Shown here: piece after piece, positions 7,745 to 16,459 of the stretch
How the letters are laid out: every line of letters begins with the position of its first letter
Position numbering within the stretch: position 1 is the stretch's first letter
Source of the DNA: DATEMU01 sp964414585
GTDB lineage: Bacteria; Planctomycetota; Phycisphaerae; UBA1845; UTPLA1
NCBI GenBank assembly: GCA_964414585.1
Contig: CAYPXR010000020.1
Coordinates: forward strand, 1 to 19,454
Length of the DNA: 19,454 nucleotides
Reading direction: 5' to 3'
Made by a program: the position numbers and the translations under genes
Notes under the pieces: generated by a model
Told to the model about the DNA's origin: nothing
Database searches by the model: none
Seen by the model: only the letters and a program-made list of their open reading frames with translations

Positions 7745-10700
7745 CTAGCGCCGCCGCCGGCGATAGGGACGAAGGGCCAGCATCCCCGCGAGTGTTGCCA
7801 GCAATGAAACGACTCCGGTCGGCCCACAAAGTCCGACGCCGCAGACGGTCGTGGTCGCGGCGGGCGGCTCAACCCCCACGGGCACCTTTGACGAGGGCGG
7901 ATTTGTGACCACCGTAAGGGTGAATTGAGTCTGGGTCAGACAGCCGCCCTGGTCGGTCACGGTCAGTCGAATGATGTAGGAGCCGGGCGCGTTTGAGCTA
8001 AAATTCGGATTGGCCGGATCCGCGCCGGAAAAAGAACCGCCGGGTCCACTCAAGACCGTCCAGTCATAGATGTAGGGCGGAATTCCACCGGAAACTTCAA
8101 ACCCGGCGCCCGCCTCGTAGACCTCTCCCACCGTGAGAATGGGATGGGGATGATCGGGATGTTTGATGTTGATGATCAGGTTTTCTCCGACGCGGAGCGT
8201 CGCGGTATCCGTCGCCGTATTGGGCGTGGCGGCGGAATCCTGAACCGAGACTCGGATCACATGATCGGAAGTGGACTTCGGTGTGTAGGTCGGGTGCTCG
8301 TCGTCCGCAAGATCGCCGGGAAAATTGGCGCCGCCGGAAAGTACGGTCCACGTGTAGGAATAAGGGGGTATGCCTCCCACCGCGACCGGGTCACCGCCAA
8401 ACGGCAACGTCGGCTGATCGACACAACCCAGTCGGTCGGGACCGGCATCGGCGCGCAGGCCCAGGATGTGCACCGTCAATTCGTCATAATTCGTGCAGCC
8501 GTTGGTGTTGAGATCCCGAACGGTGCACCTCAAGACATAGTCGCCGGGCGAAAACGGACGGAAGCTCGGCGCGCGGTGATGTTTGTCATCGAAAGAGCCG
8601 CTGTTGGATGATGGGCTGACGATTTCCCAGGAATAGGTGAATTCAAACGGAAAAACGCCGCCGAGCACGGCCAGCCCGCCGCCGATTTGCACCGTATTCT
8701 GGCCGCTCGAAAATTCGACGGTCACATCGGGGCCAAGATCGACGGCCAGGACGGGAAGGCACTCATCGGGGATGCCGTCACTGTTGCAATCGGCGGCGAT
8801 CCCTTCGGCAATGTCGCAACTGTCGGGAATCAAGTTTCCATTGCAATCGATGCCCGCAGCCGGGCCGCCCTGGCAGGCGTCGAGCACGCCGTCCAGGTTG
8901 CAATCGGTCGCGGTATGGTCGGCCAGTTCGGAAACGTCCGGAATGCTGTTATGGTTGCAATCGCATTCGCATTCGTCGGGTATGGCATTCTGATTGACGT
9001 CCTGACTGAATCGCTGCTCAATGTCCAAACGGTCGGCGCGGCCGTTGTTATTGCAGTCCGTGGCCCGGCCGGAAAATTGAACGTCCATCCCGACGAAATT
9101 ATACGTGCCACAGCGGCTGCCGTTCACCTCGGACCCGCTGGTCACGACATAGACCTTGGGGCTGGTCGTTACATAATCCAGGATGGAATTGAAATCGGAA
9201 TCCGTCAGGACAATCTCCCCCAGGTCGGGGTTGAGCAAGTCTGTGCAATCATGGCCCTCGTTTTGCAGGAAGAGGTTTCCGATCAGGTAGTCCGGTCCGA
9301 TTCCGATGTATACCTTGAGATACTCATCCTCCGTGATCCCGTTTGGACTCGAATTATCCGTGTCAAAATAGTAATCTCCCATCGCCGTGAACTTCAGCGT
9401 GACGTCGCCGCGGGCGTGCGGCGGCGTGGTGAGCGTGAACGTTTGAAACGTCAGGCCGGCGAGCGAAACCAGGTTGAACGTGTTGACATACGAATACTCT
9501 TTGTCGTCGATCGTGTTGTTGGAATTGCAATCCGGGCAGGTGTAGATTTCGAAATCGTCGATCAACCAGCCGAGAGCTCCGCCGCAGACGTCGCGACCGA
9601 TGTCGAAGCGAATTTGAATGGAATTTCCGCCCGCGACCAGTCCCGTGAGATCGATGATGGACGTTCCCCAATGCGCGCTTTGGCCGGCAAACGACTGTTG
9701 CCCCTGGATGCCGTTGGTGCTGACATTGCCTTCGGCGGTGGAACGGACCCGACCGTTGTAAGCGTTGAATCGAAACGCGCTTCGAGAGATGAGATTAAAG
9801 GCGCCGCCATTCACGCTGATTCGGACGTTTCCGCCGTCGAACTGGCTCTCGGTGCTGATCAAATGGGTGAACGCCAGAGTGGGAGAGGGCAACGACGCCG
9901 GCAAAACGATGGAGGGACTGGTCAGCGAGTTGAGCGTGCCCACCGAACCGACGGTGCAACCCGTCGGGCTCGGGTCCGGACTGAACCAGGCGGTGCCCAA
10001 TCGATGATAGGGCAGGGAGCTCGACTGAATCCAATTGTAGGGATTTGCCCCCGCTCCCGAATTGGAGGGGGTCCAGCCGTTCACGCCGTTTTCAAAATTA
10101 TCCTGAAAGATCACCTTTCGCAGGGAACAAATCGGTGGCGGCCGGTCGCTCAGGACGTCGGCCGTCTGGCCGCACGTGCCGGTGGTGTTCATTTCGACCG
10201 CTCGAAGCGCCAGGTCGACTTGCACGGCATCGTCGGCCGTGAAGGCGCTGTTCGACGGCTGCCCCGTTCGAGGATCGTTGGGGAAGGTGCCGATGAGATC
10301 GGCGGCGGCCTGATTCAGGGCGTGGTAGGCGTCTTCAAAATCCGAAATCTCGGTGAAGTAGGTCGTCAGCGCGCGGTACCAAACGGCGCCGGACTTAATG
10401 GGGCCGATCCCGGTGATGGTGTAACCCCTGAAGGTGGCGCCATCCGTCAGCATGGCGAACGCATGATTGGGAACGCCGCTTCCAATATGAACGCCGCCCG
10501 CGTCGCCGACATAACAGACCTGATAGGGGCTGTTGGCATAGTCGGGGCTGATCCCGTCACACGGGGGGTTCCACATGTCGCGGAGGGGCAGAGGAACAAA
10601 ATTGGCGAATTCAATAGCGTCTTCGCCGATTAGCCATCGAACGCCGTTCGGATAGGTCAGCCCGGGGCTGCAAGTTGACGCTCCGCGAATGATGTTGGGC

Positions 10701-11965
10701 GTGTCGAGACCCGGGCCAGTCGGCGTCGCCGGCCAAAACGGTGAATTGGGTTGACCGACAAAGGCCGCGTTTCCATTGAATAAATCGACCAGTTCGCCGA
10801 AGATGTCGGAGCAGGACTCGTTGAGCTGTCCCGACTGATTCTGATAGATCAGATTCGCGGTGAATTGAGTCACGCCGTGGGTCAGTTCGTGGCCGACGAT
10901 GTCATCAGTCACGGCGCCATCGCAAAACACCATTTGCAGCGACACGCCATCCCAGTACGCATTGGGGCACCCCGGCGCCAGCGAATTGACCGTCGCCACC
11001 ATGTTGAGCCCCATGCCATCGATGCTGTCGCGGCCGAAGGCTCGGGTGTAGTAATCGTAGACGTCGCCGTAATAATCGTAGGCGCGATTCACATCGCTCA
11101 AACTCGCCGGCGGATCGCCCTCGCCGCGTGCCAGAACGCCGGGCAAGTCAAAACCGGCCTGCCCGTCGTAGATGAACCGGTTCTTGGCATGTTGAATCAT
11201 GTCCCATTCGTCGAGGACCTCGCCGGTGTGCGCGTCGATGAAGAAGCCTTCGCAAACGGCGGCGAGTTGATCGTAGAGTACAAAACGGTAGGCGAGCCGC
11301 GTCCCCCGATTGGGGTCTCCGTACCAACCGGGGTCGACGATGGTCAGCTCGGACTCAATGACGCGCGGCGCGCCGCGAAGGACCCGGGCGAGCGCGGTTT
11401 GCTGGGCCTGTTGGATATCGATCGTCGGAACGAGATCAAAATTGGGCGCGATCGGGTGATAGCGGCCGTTGGCGGCGATGAATTGGCCCGCGGCGTTCTG
11501 ATGCACCTTCAGAGTTCCGGAAAAAACGGGAATCCCCCGATAGACTTGATGAAACGTCGTGTGACGATTCGCGAGCCGATCAATTTTCACGGTTCCGACC
11601 GTCAGCTCCTGCGTCGCATCCTGGATGCCGAACACGGCGCCATGTTCCTTGAGAAAATCGATGGGCTGCGCAGCGCCGTTGCCTGCGGGAGCTCGAACGA
11701 CGATGGGTCCGCCGCCGGGCGCGGTCACGAAAATAGCCTGGTTCGTCTTGGAGGATCGCTGAATGGACAGCGCGGACGGCGCGGCTTGCGCCCAGACCGG
11801 CGTCGGTGAAAATACGGCCGCGAAAAGAATCGACAGAATCTTGACTAAGGGCCGGGTCAACTGGACTTCCAAAGACGGATGACCGCGCTGATACATCTCT
11901 TGGCCTGCCTCTCTATAGATTTTCCCCGGTTTGCGTGGAGCCGTCGATTCCGGGTCCTGGCCCAT
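7745..11965 (-). CDS. Large secreted M4 (thermolysin-like) metallopeptidase with Ca-loop repeats, PKD-like domains and C-terminal sorting tail
   Basis: 1406 residues from ATG 11965. The hydrophobic core LVKILSILFAAVF and the VWA-QA cleavage site near 59 form a signal peptide. The n-region is unusually long, so ATG 11896 is a plausible alternative start. A fungalysin/thermolysin-type propeptide (FTP-like) follows at about 125-250. The catalytic domain has HELTH at 359-363, third zinc ligand E383 in NESCSD and probable catalytic H493 in GGVHIGSGVPNHA; the 24-residue H-to-E spacing equals that of thermolysin. Then come a jelly-roll or MAM-like segment (FQDNFENGVNGW), seven DxNxxxxxD(xC) calcium-loop motifs (about 812-1070) and three PKD/SprB-like units with GGIPPY-type turns. 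The tail has C1375, C1380, a hydrophobic stretch and five arginines. Likely secreted, self-processed and cell-surface attached. A standalone gene, convergent with the transglutaminase. Confidence 0.93.
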   Translation of the reverse strand: MGQDPESTAPRKPGKIYREAGQEMYQRGHPSLEVQLTRPLVKILSILFAAVFSPTPVWAQAAPSALSIQRSSKTNQAIFVTAPGGGPIVVRAPAGNGAAQPIDFLKEHGAVFGIQDATQELTVGTVKIDRLANRHTTFHQVYRGIPVFSGTLKVHQNAAGQFIAANGRYHPIAPNFDLVPTIDIQQAQQTALARVLRGAPRVIESELTIVDPGWYGDPNRGTRLAYRFVLYDQLAAVCEGFFIDAHTGEVLDEWDMIQHAKNRFIYDGQAGFDLPGVLARGEGDPPASLSDVNRAYDYYGDVYDYYTRAFGRDSIDGMGLNMVATVNSLAPGCPNAYWDGVSLQMVFCDGAVTDDIVGHELTHGVTQFTANLIYQNQSGQLNESCSDIFGELVDLFNGNAAFVGQPNSPFWPATPTGPGLDTPNIIRGASTCSPGLTYPNGVRWLIGEDAIEFANFVPLPLRDMWNPPCDGISPDYANSPYQVCYVGDAGGVHIGSGVPNHAFAMLTDGATFRGYTITGIGPIKSGAVWYRALTTYFTEISDFEDAYHALNQAAADLIGTFPNDPRTGQPSNSAFTADDAVQVDLALRAVEMNTTGTCGQTADVLSDRPPPICSLRKVIFQDNFENGVNGWTPSNSGAGANPYNWIQSSSLPYHRLGTAWFSPDPSPTGCTVGSVGTLNSLTSPSIVLPASLPSPTLAFTHLISTESQFDGGNVRISVNGGAFNLISRSAFRFNAYNGRVRSTAEGNVSTNGIQGQQSFAGQSAHWGTSIIDLTGLVAGGNSIQIRFDIGRDVCGGALGWLIDDFEIYTCPDCNSNNTIDDKEYSYVNTFNLVSLAGLTFQTFTLTTPPHARGDVTLKFTAMGDYYFDTDNSSPNGITEDEYLKVYIGIGPDYLIGNLFLQNEGHDCTDLLNPDLGEIVLTDSDFNSILDYVTTSPKVYVVTSGSEVNGSRCGTYNFVGMDVQFSGRATDCNNNGRADRLDIEQRFSQDVNQNAIPDECECDCNHNSIPDVSELADHTATDCNLDGVLDACQGGPAAGIDCNGNLIPDSCDIAEGIAADCNSDGIPDECLPVLAVDLGPDVTVEFSSGQNTVQIGGGLAVLGGVFPFEFTYSWEIVSPSSNSGSFDDKHHRAPSFRPFSPGDYVLRCTVRDLNTNGCTNYDELTVHILGLRADAGPDRLGCVDQPTLPFGGDPVAVGGIPPYSYTWTVLSGGANFPGDLADDEHPTYTPKSTSDHVIRVSVQDSAATPNTATDTATLRVGENLIINIKHPDHPHPILTVGEVYEAGAGFEVSGGIPPYIYDWTVLSGPGGSFSGADPANPNFSSNAPGSYIIRLTVTDQGGCLTQTQFTLTVVTNPPSSKVPVGVEPPAATTTVCGVGLCGPTGVVSLLATLAGMLALRPYRRRRR

Positions 11966-12369
11966 CAAGATCCCCCGCCCGACAACGGCAACGAGACCCG
12001 GTCAATCTAGACCTATACGTTATCGGAGACGACGAAAAAAGACAAGCTTTTTCGGCCAATTCCGGCAGACGACTTCCTGGGGTGGACCAAAATGCGGTCG
12101 GACGCCGGTTTCAAAGGGGGCGTCTGGAGCCGCTCCAAAATGGAGGCGTCCTATCGACGACGATGTGAAATGCGAAACTGCTCGGTCGAGCGCCGGGTGA
12201 ATACCTGTAGTCCGGCCGATAATGGAACCGGTGCGCAATACGAATTGTGGGAGTCACCGCTCCAAGTCGAAGCGCGCATCGCCGCACGGCTTTTTGAAGC
12301 CGCATGAAACGGCGATGCGCGCGTTGGTGTCGTCCAAGGCCTGCTCCAGGACGCGTTTACTTTTGGGAC
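11966..12369. other. Intergenic region with palindrome; no supported gene
   Basis: This region lies upstream of the metallopeptidase start and downstream of the 87-residue gene, both on the minus strand. It contains an A/T-rich tract near 12037-12056 and the strong nested palindrome annotated separately. A GGGGGAT ribosome-binding candidate lies about 7 bases before ATG 11965 on the minus strand. Short ORFs here overlap in several frames and show no family signature, so none is called. Confidence 0.5.
12272..12322. repeat. Nested palindrome: perfect 13-bp arms with an inner hairpin
   Basis: The arms GCGCGCATCGCCG (12272-12284) and CGGCGATGCGCGC (12310-12322) are exact reverse complements. 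Inside lies a second stem, CGGCTT (12287-12292) and AAGCCG (12297-12302), around a TTTG loop. The element is ~50 bp past the stop of the 87-residue minus-strand gene, so it could end or protect that transcript. There is no clear T-tract on either side. A structured RNA or a small mobile palindrome is also possible. Confidence 0.75.
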
Positions 12370-12633
12370 TTAGCTGCCGGATTGTTCTTCCAGCATCTTT
12401 CGGAGATACCCGTTTTCGCGACGGGTCGCCTCCAAATCGAAGAGCAGGTATTTGATGGAGAGCCGCAGGTAGTCGATCGAATCCTGAAGGCTGCTCACCG
12501 TCTTCTTGAGTTTCTCGTGTCGCTCTTTGGTCTGAGCGGCCAGGGTTTCGAGCTTGGAGCGTTCATCATCCGGAATGTTCCCGATCTCCTGGACCAATTC
12601 CGATAATTTGCGCTGAAACAAGTTTTCGTCCAT
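12370..12633 (-). CDS. Small coiled-coil protein of unknown function
   Basis: 87 residues, mostly charged and helical. Heptad-like spacing runs from about 22 to 83 (KLETLAAQTKERHEKLKKTV, then SSLQDSIDYL), and the C-terminal half carries IKYLLFDLEATRRENGYLRK at 60-79. There is no signal peptide or membrane segment, so it is probably cytoplasmic. I believe this C-terminal segment is conserved in small planctomycete proteins, but I cannot name a family or function. The start is well supported: GGGGGAGG lies at 12637-12644 just before the ATG on the minus strand. The gene stands alone between the metallopeptidase and the divergent TPR protein. It may be a multimerising scaffold or regulator, which is speculation. 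Confidence 0.8.
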   Translation of the reverse strand: MDENLFQRKLSELVQEIGNIPDDERSKLETLAAQTKERHEKLKKTVSSLQDSIDYLRLSIKYLLFDLEATRRENGYLRKMLEEQSGS

Positions 12634-12977
12634 CGTCCTCCCCCTTTTTCCCCCAAGGTTAGATTGGACCGGACTGGCGCGGACCGCGCTGGGCGGTGGC
12701 AGGCCGGCCTTCCCTCACGACCACCGACGATGGCAAAGGCCGCGCCACGCGGTCAAAAACCCCGGACGCCGGAAATCATCCTGTTGGCGTCGCGCTACGG
12801 CCGAAGCAGTGGTGAGACGGCGAAGTTGCGCCGCTCGTCGCTCCTGGGCGGTCTTTGCCGAGGCGTGGCGATCCGGCAACAAATACCGCCGGCGCGTCGG
12901 ATTCGACCCACAGCCAAGGTGGACGATGACCGATTTATGAGACGATACGCGATCGAAGATTCCCGCGGAAAAATCAA
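12634..12977. other. Intergenic region between divergent genes; no supported gene
   Basis: 344 bp separate the divergent 87-residue gene and the TPR membrane protein. ORFs exist on both strands, but they are arginine-rich, overlap the flanking genes and show no motif. I saw no convincing hairpin, tRNA or consensus promoter. It presumably carries the promoters of both genes. Confidence 0.5.
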
Positions 12978-14699
12978 ATGGCGGATATGGACAAAGCAAT
13001 CAACGATTCAACGACGCATACGGCGCCGGACCGGCGTTGGTTGAGCGCGATCCTTTTGGCCTTGGTGATGGCCGCGACGGCGGCGGCGCTCTGGCCCGCG
13101 ATGAACGGGGCCTTCCTCAACTGGGACGACGACCGGAACTTCGTCGAGAATTCGTCCTTTCGCGGATTCGGACCGTCGCAATGGGCGTGGTCGTGGAGAA
13201 CGTATCACCTGGGCGTCTGGCAACCGCTGGCCTGGCTTCTCTTTGGACTCGAATGGTGCTGGTCGGGACTGGCCCCGCGAACGTACCATCTGGTGAGTCT
13301 GGCCCTTCATGTGCTGAATTGCGCATTGTTGTATGCGATCATCCTTCGACTTCTCGGCCTCGGCGGGGGAAGTCCTCGATCCCGCGAGGGATCGTGGAGC
13401 CGCGTTTATGCTGCCGTGGCGACACTCCTCTTCGCCGTCCATCCGCTGCGCGTCGAGACGGTCGCATGGGTTTCCGCGCAGCCTTACCTCCCCGCGGTGT
13501 TCTTCTATCTACTGGCCATCCTGGCCTATCTGCGGGCGCATGATTCTGGTGCATCAAAGCGAGCCTGCTTTGTCGTCGTTATTCTTTGTTACCTCGTCGC
13601 CGTCCTGTTCAAGGCCGTGGCGGTCACGCTGCCGGCGGTTCTGTTGATTTTGGACTACTTCGCGCTGGACCGGCGCGGCTGGCGGACCTGGGCGGAAAAA
13701 GCGCCGCTATTTCTGATCGCCATTCCCGTCTGTCTCTGGGCGGCAGCGGCCAAAGATTTCAACGCCTCGCGCGCCCCGTTCCATGAATTCGATCTGAACG
13801 CGAGACTGGCGCACGCGGCCTACGGCTTGACTTTCTACCTTACCAAGACACTCGTGCCACGAAATCTATCGCCTTACTACAGCCTGCCCAAAGACCTCAG
13901 CCTCGCCACCGGCCGCTTCGCCATTGCGACGGTCGCCGTGGTGGGAGTTTCGATTTTCGCATTCGTGAAACGGAGGAAGTGGCCGGCGCTTCTGGCCGCA
14001 TGGATGGCCTACCTTTTGATACTCCTGCCGAATCTCGGGCTGATTCAGATCGGGCAACAACTGGCCACGGATCGTTACAGCTACCTGGCCATCATGCCGA
14101 TCACCGTGCTCTTCGCGGGACTGCTCTGGGCCGCCCATCGTCGCGCGGCCCTGCGACGGGCCGGCGTTCCCTTCGCCTTGGTCTTCCTTGCGATTCTCGC
14201 CGCGTCCGCCTTGACCTGGGCGTCACGGATCCAGTCACGCGTCTGGAGAAATTCGAGGGCCGTTTGGTTGAAAGCCCTCGACGTGGAGCCGAATTGCGCG
14301 GTGGCCCATTGCAATCTCGGCGCGGCGCTCCTGCGCGAGGGGAAATACACGGACGCGTCATTCTATCTCAGCCGCGCCATCGATCTGGACGACCGCTTCG
14401 CGTTTGCCTATAGCAACTTTGCCGTCCTGCTCTGCAACGTCGGCCGGTTCGACGACGCGGTCACGGCGGCGCGGGAAGCCCTTGCCGGGCAGCCGACGCT
14501 GCAAGACCTCGATCTTGCGCGCGTGCATGCCGTCCTCGGTCAGGCCTACGCCGGATTGCATCAGAATGAACAGGCGATGGAGCAAACGCTCAAGGCCCGC
14601 GAGATGGGGTTCGTCGAGGCGGACAAAATGATCGAATACCTGCGCAAGTTTCGCGGGATGGACCCATCGTCCAGGCCGGCGACGCCGCTCAAGAACTAG
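12978..14699 (+). CDS. TMTC-like GT-C membrane protein with C-terminal TPR repeats
   Basis: 573 residues. A first membrane helix (WLSAILLALVMAATAAALWP, 21-40) is followed by the loop LNWDDDRNF with acidic residues D50-D52, where GT-C glycosyltransferases place their catalytic acidic residue. About eight to ten further hydrophobic helices run to ~415. From ~425 come roughly three tetratricopeptide units (NCAVAHCNLGAALLREGKY, RFAFAYSNFAVLLCNVGRF, ARVHAVLGQAYAGLHQNEQA). This layout matches bacterial relatives of TMTC/PMT-type O-mannosyltransferases, which move sugars from lipid-linked donors to proteins outside the membrane. Donor and acceptor are unknown. No strong ribosome-binding signal precedes ATG 12978, and ATG 12987 is an alternative. 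The end overlaps the convergent pssA stop by 11 bp. Confidence 0.87.
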   Translation: MADMDKAINDSTTHTAPDRRWLSAILLALVMAATAAALWPAMNGAFLNWDDDRNFVENSSFRGFGPSQWAWSWRTYHLGVWQPLAWLLFGLEWCWSGLAPRTYHLVSLALHVLNCALLYAIILRLLGLGGGSPRSREGSWSRVYAAVATLLFAVHPLRVETVAWVSAQPYLPAVFFYLLAILAYLRAHDSGASKRACFVVVILCYLVAVLFKAVAVTLPAVLLILDYFALDRRGWRTWAEKAPLFLIAIPVCLWAAAAKDFNASRAPFHEFDLNARLAHAAYGLTFYLTKTLVPRNLSPYYSLPKDLSLATGRFAIATVAVVGVSIFAFVKRRKWPALLAAWMAYLLILLPNLGLIQIGQQLATDRYSYLAIMPITVLFAGLLWAAHRRAALRRAGVPFALVFLAILAASALTWASRIQSRVWRNSRAVWLKALDVEPNCAVAHCNLGAALLREGKYTDASFYLSRAIDLDDRFAFAYSNFAVLLCNVGRFDDAVTAAREALAGQPTLQDLDLARVHAVLGQAYAGLHQNEQAMEQTLKAREMGFVEADKMIEYLRKFRGMDPSSRPATPLKN

Positions 14700-15681
14700 C
14701 CCGAACCGATTCTGGGGTATCTTCATCCGGGGGAACGATGCGGTGCAGGGGCGGTTCCTTTGATCCGGGCTCGGAGTGAATTTGGCTCTTCGATCCAAGC
14801 CGGCGCGATACCGCTCCAATGGGACCGGTCAACGCATACGCGGCGGTCGCCAGGGCTATGGTCAGTTGAAATTGCACGACCAGGCCGACCAGCAGGATAA
14901 TCAGGATTCCCACGACCTGTCGGAAGGGCCGTCGCCCCCGGAGGATTGTGTTGAAAATGTGCATGTATCGCATCCGGCTGACCATCAAGAGTCCGAGGAT
15001 CATGGCGAACGGGGGTAACAGGGAAGCAACGAGTCGAGAGGTCCAACCGGGGACCAGGTCCAGGTCCTTGAGCAAATCCTGGTGAAGGATGACCAGCCCG
15101 ACAATCGCTCCGGCCGCGCCGGGCGTGGGCAGACCGCGAAAACCCATGTGCGCCGACTCGTCTTCCACGTTCTCGACGTTAAATCGGGCCAGTCTCAGCG
15201 CGGCGCAGCAGACGTACGTCGCGGCCATGACCCATTCGGCCCGCCAATAAAGTCGATCGAAACCGGACAGGGCCTTGATGTCGCCCGGATGTGCAATGCA
15301 CAGGACGATGATGGCCGGCGCGACGCCGAAGCTGACGATGTCGGCCATCGAATCGAGCTGCGCGCCGAACTCGCTGGTCTTGCGCGTGAAGCGGGCGAGG
15401 CGTCCGTCGATGCCGTCGAAGGCCATCGCGGCGACGAGCAGATAAGCCGCAATCGCCAGGAACGATGGGAAAATACTGTGAATGCGGGTGCCGGCCTGCG
15501 CGGCGCGCTGCAAATCCGCCCCCTGCGCCTGCACGCTGAGCAGACAAAGGTAAATCGCCCCAAGCCCGCACACGAGGTTGCCAAGCGTGGCCAGTGACGG
15601 CAGCACGGCGACGGTCTTGAGCACGCGCTCGCGCCGCCGGGCGCGCCTCTGCTGCGAATCGATTCGGCCGACAATCTTCAT
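14689..15681 (-). CDS. pssA: CDP-diacylglycerol--serine O-phosphatidyltransferase
   Basis: 330 residues. It makes phosphatidylserine from CDP-diacylglycerol and serine at the cytoplasmic membrane. The full CDP-alcohol phosphotransferase motif DGxxDGxxARx8Gx3Dx3D is present: D89, D92, G93, A96, R97, G106, D110 and D114. Hydrophobic helices surround it, with a basic N-terminus (QQRRARRRER). The substrate is assigned as serine because the gene starts 23 bp after the stop of psd on the same strand, so the two enzymes form a phosphatidylethanolamine operon. It is longer than many short bacterial PssA proteins, with a polar C-terminal tail (SKSQIHSEPGSKEPP). The 3' end overlaps the convergent TPR gene by 11 bp. 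Confidence 0.93.
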   Translation of the reverse strand: MKIVGRIDSQQRRARRRERVLKTVAVLPSLATLGNLVCGLGAIYLCLLSVQAQGADLQRAAQAGTRIHSIFPSFLAIAAYLLVAAMAFDGIDGRLARFTRKTSEFGAQLDSMADIVSFGVAPAIIVLCIAHPGDIKALSGFDRLYWRAEWVMAATYVCCAALRLARFNVENVEDESAHMGFRGLPTPGAAGAIVGLVILHQDLLKDLDLVPGWTSRLVASLLPPFAMILGLLMVSRMRYMHIFNTILRGRRPFRQVVGILIILLVGLVVQFQLTIALATAAYALTGPIGAVSRRLGSKSQIHSEPGSKEPPLHRIVPPDEDTPESVRASS

Positions 15682-15704
15682 GGTCTCACCGACATGCGGA
15701 CATT

Positions 15705-16433
15705 TTAGGCGGGCGCGGCCTGACGCGACGCCGATTCGTGAGCGGCATTTCGACGGCCTCCCACAGTTGGCCGCAGGAGCACCGTCGTTCCGCCGCTCAC
15801 ATGATCGTTCACTTTCACCGCCGGCTCAAGACCGCATTCGGCCGGGACGATCAATTCCGTCCGCGAACCGAATTTGATGAGCCCCAGCCGCTGTCCGCGC
15901 TCGACGCGATCGCCGCTTTTAATGTTGCAAATGATGCGCCGCGCAATCAGCCCGGCGATCTGGCGCACGACGACCGGTCCGCCCAACGACTCGGCGGGGT
16001 CGATAAGGATGTCGTTCGCTTCATTGCGCGTTCCGCACTCCGGATGGCGGGCATCCAGAAACTCGCCCGGGTGATAGTCCGTCCGCACCACGCGCCCGGC
16101 GCAAGGAACGCGGTTGATATGCACATCGAAGACGGAAAGAAAAATCCCGATGCGAAGCGCCGGCCCTTGGAAGCCGTCGTAATGCGGCAGCGTCGTGATT
16201 TCCGTGACCTTCCCGTCGGCGGGGGCGACCATGATTCCGGGTTCATCGGGGATCGGCCGGGCCGGGTCGCGGAAGAACAGCAGCGTGAACACCCAAAGAT
16301 CAAAGAGCGGAACCGCGGCAATCCATATCCATGGAGATACTAGAATGGCGGCGACCGCGCACCCGCCTCCCGTCAATCCGAAGAGCGCCGTGGCGATGAG
16401 TATTTCACGCAGTCCTTCTCGTGCGATCGTCAT
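15705..16433 (-). CDS. psd: Phosphatidylserine decarboxylase proenzyme
   Basis: 242 residues, close to the compact form of the enzyme. It decarboxylates phosphatidylserine to phosphatidylethanolamine and uses a pyruvoyl group made by self-cleavage. Two hydrophobic segments occupy about 10-52, followed by FFRDPARPIP and VAPADGKV. SVFDVHINRVP is the conserved core. GLIKFGSRTELIVP contains the G189-S190 cleavage site, and S190 becomes the pyruvoyl. The site reads FGS rather than the LGST of E. coli, as is common in the short Psd class. It is the first gene of the psd-pssA operon. AAGGA lies just upstream of ATG 16433, and a consensus -10 box is about 27 bp upstream. Confidence 0.94.
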   Translation of the reverse strand: MTIAREGLREILIATALFGLTGGGCAVAAILVSPWIWIAAVPLFDLWVFTLLFFRDPARPIPDEPGIMVAPADGKVTEITTLPHYDGFQGPALRIGIFLSVFDVHINRVPCAGRVVRTDYHPGEFLDARHPECGTRNEANDILIDPAESLGGPVVVRQIAGLIARRIICNIKSGDRVERGQRLGLIKFGSRTELIVPAECGLEPAVKVNDHVSGGTTVLLRPTVGGRRNAAHESASRQAAPA

Positions 16434-16459
16434 GGTGTCCTTTTCGTCGTCGGCAACGG

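Noticed and set aside
8687..10633. 648-residue plus-strand ORF antisense to the metallopeptidase
   Set aside because: Long because of the GC-rich codon bias of the opposite strand. The minus frame has the full M4 active site and domain series; this one has none.
11996..12060. Promoter for the metallopeptidase (TTGTCT-17-TAACGT on the minus strand)
   Set aside because: Only partial matches to consensus; AT-rich sequence here would give such matches by chance.
12664..13044. 126-residue plus-strand ORF before the TPR gene
   Set aside because: Arg-rich, overlaps the TPR gene start, no motif and no convincing ribosome binding site.
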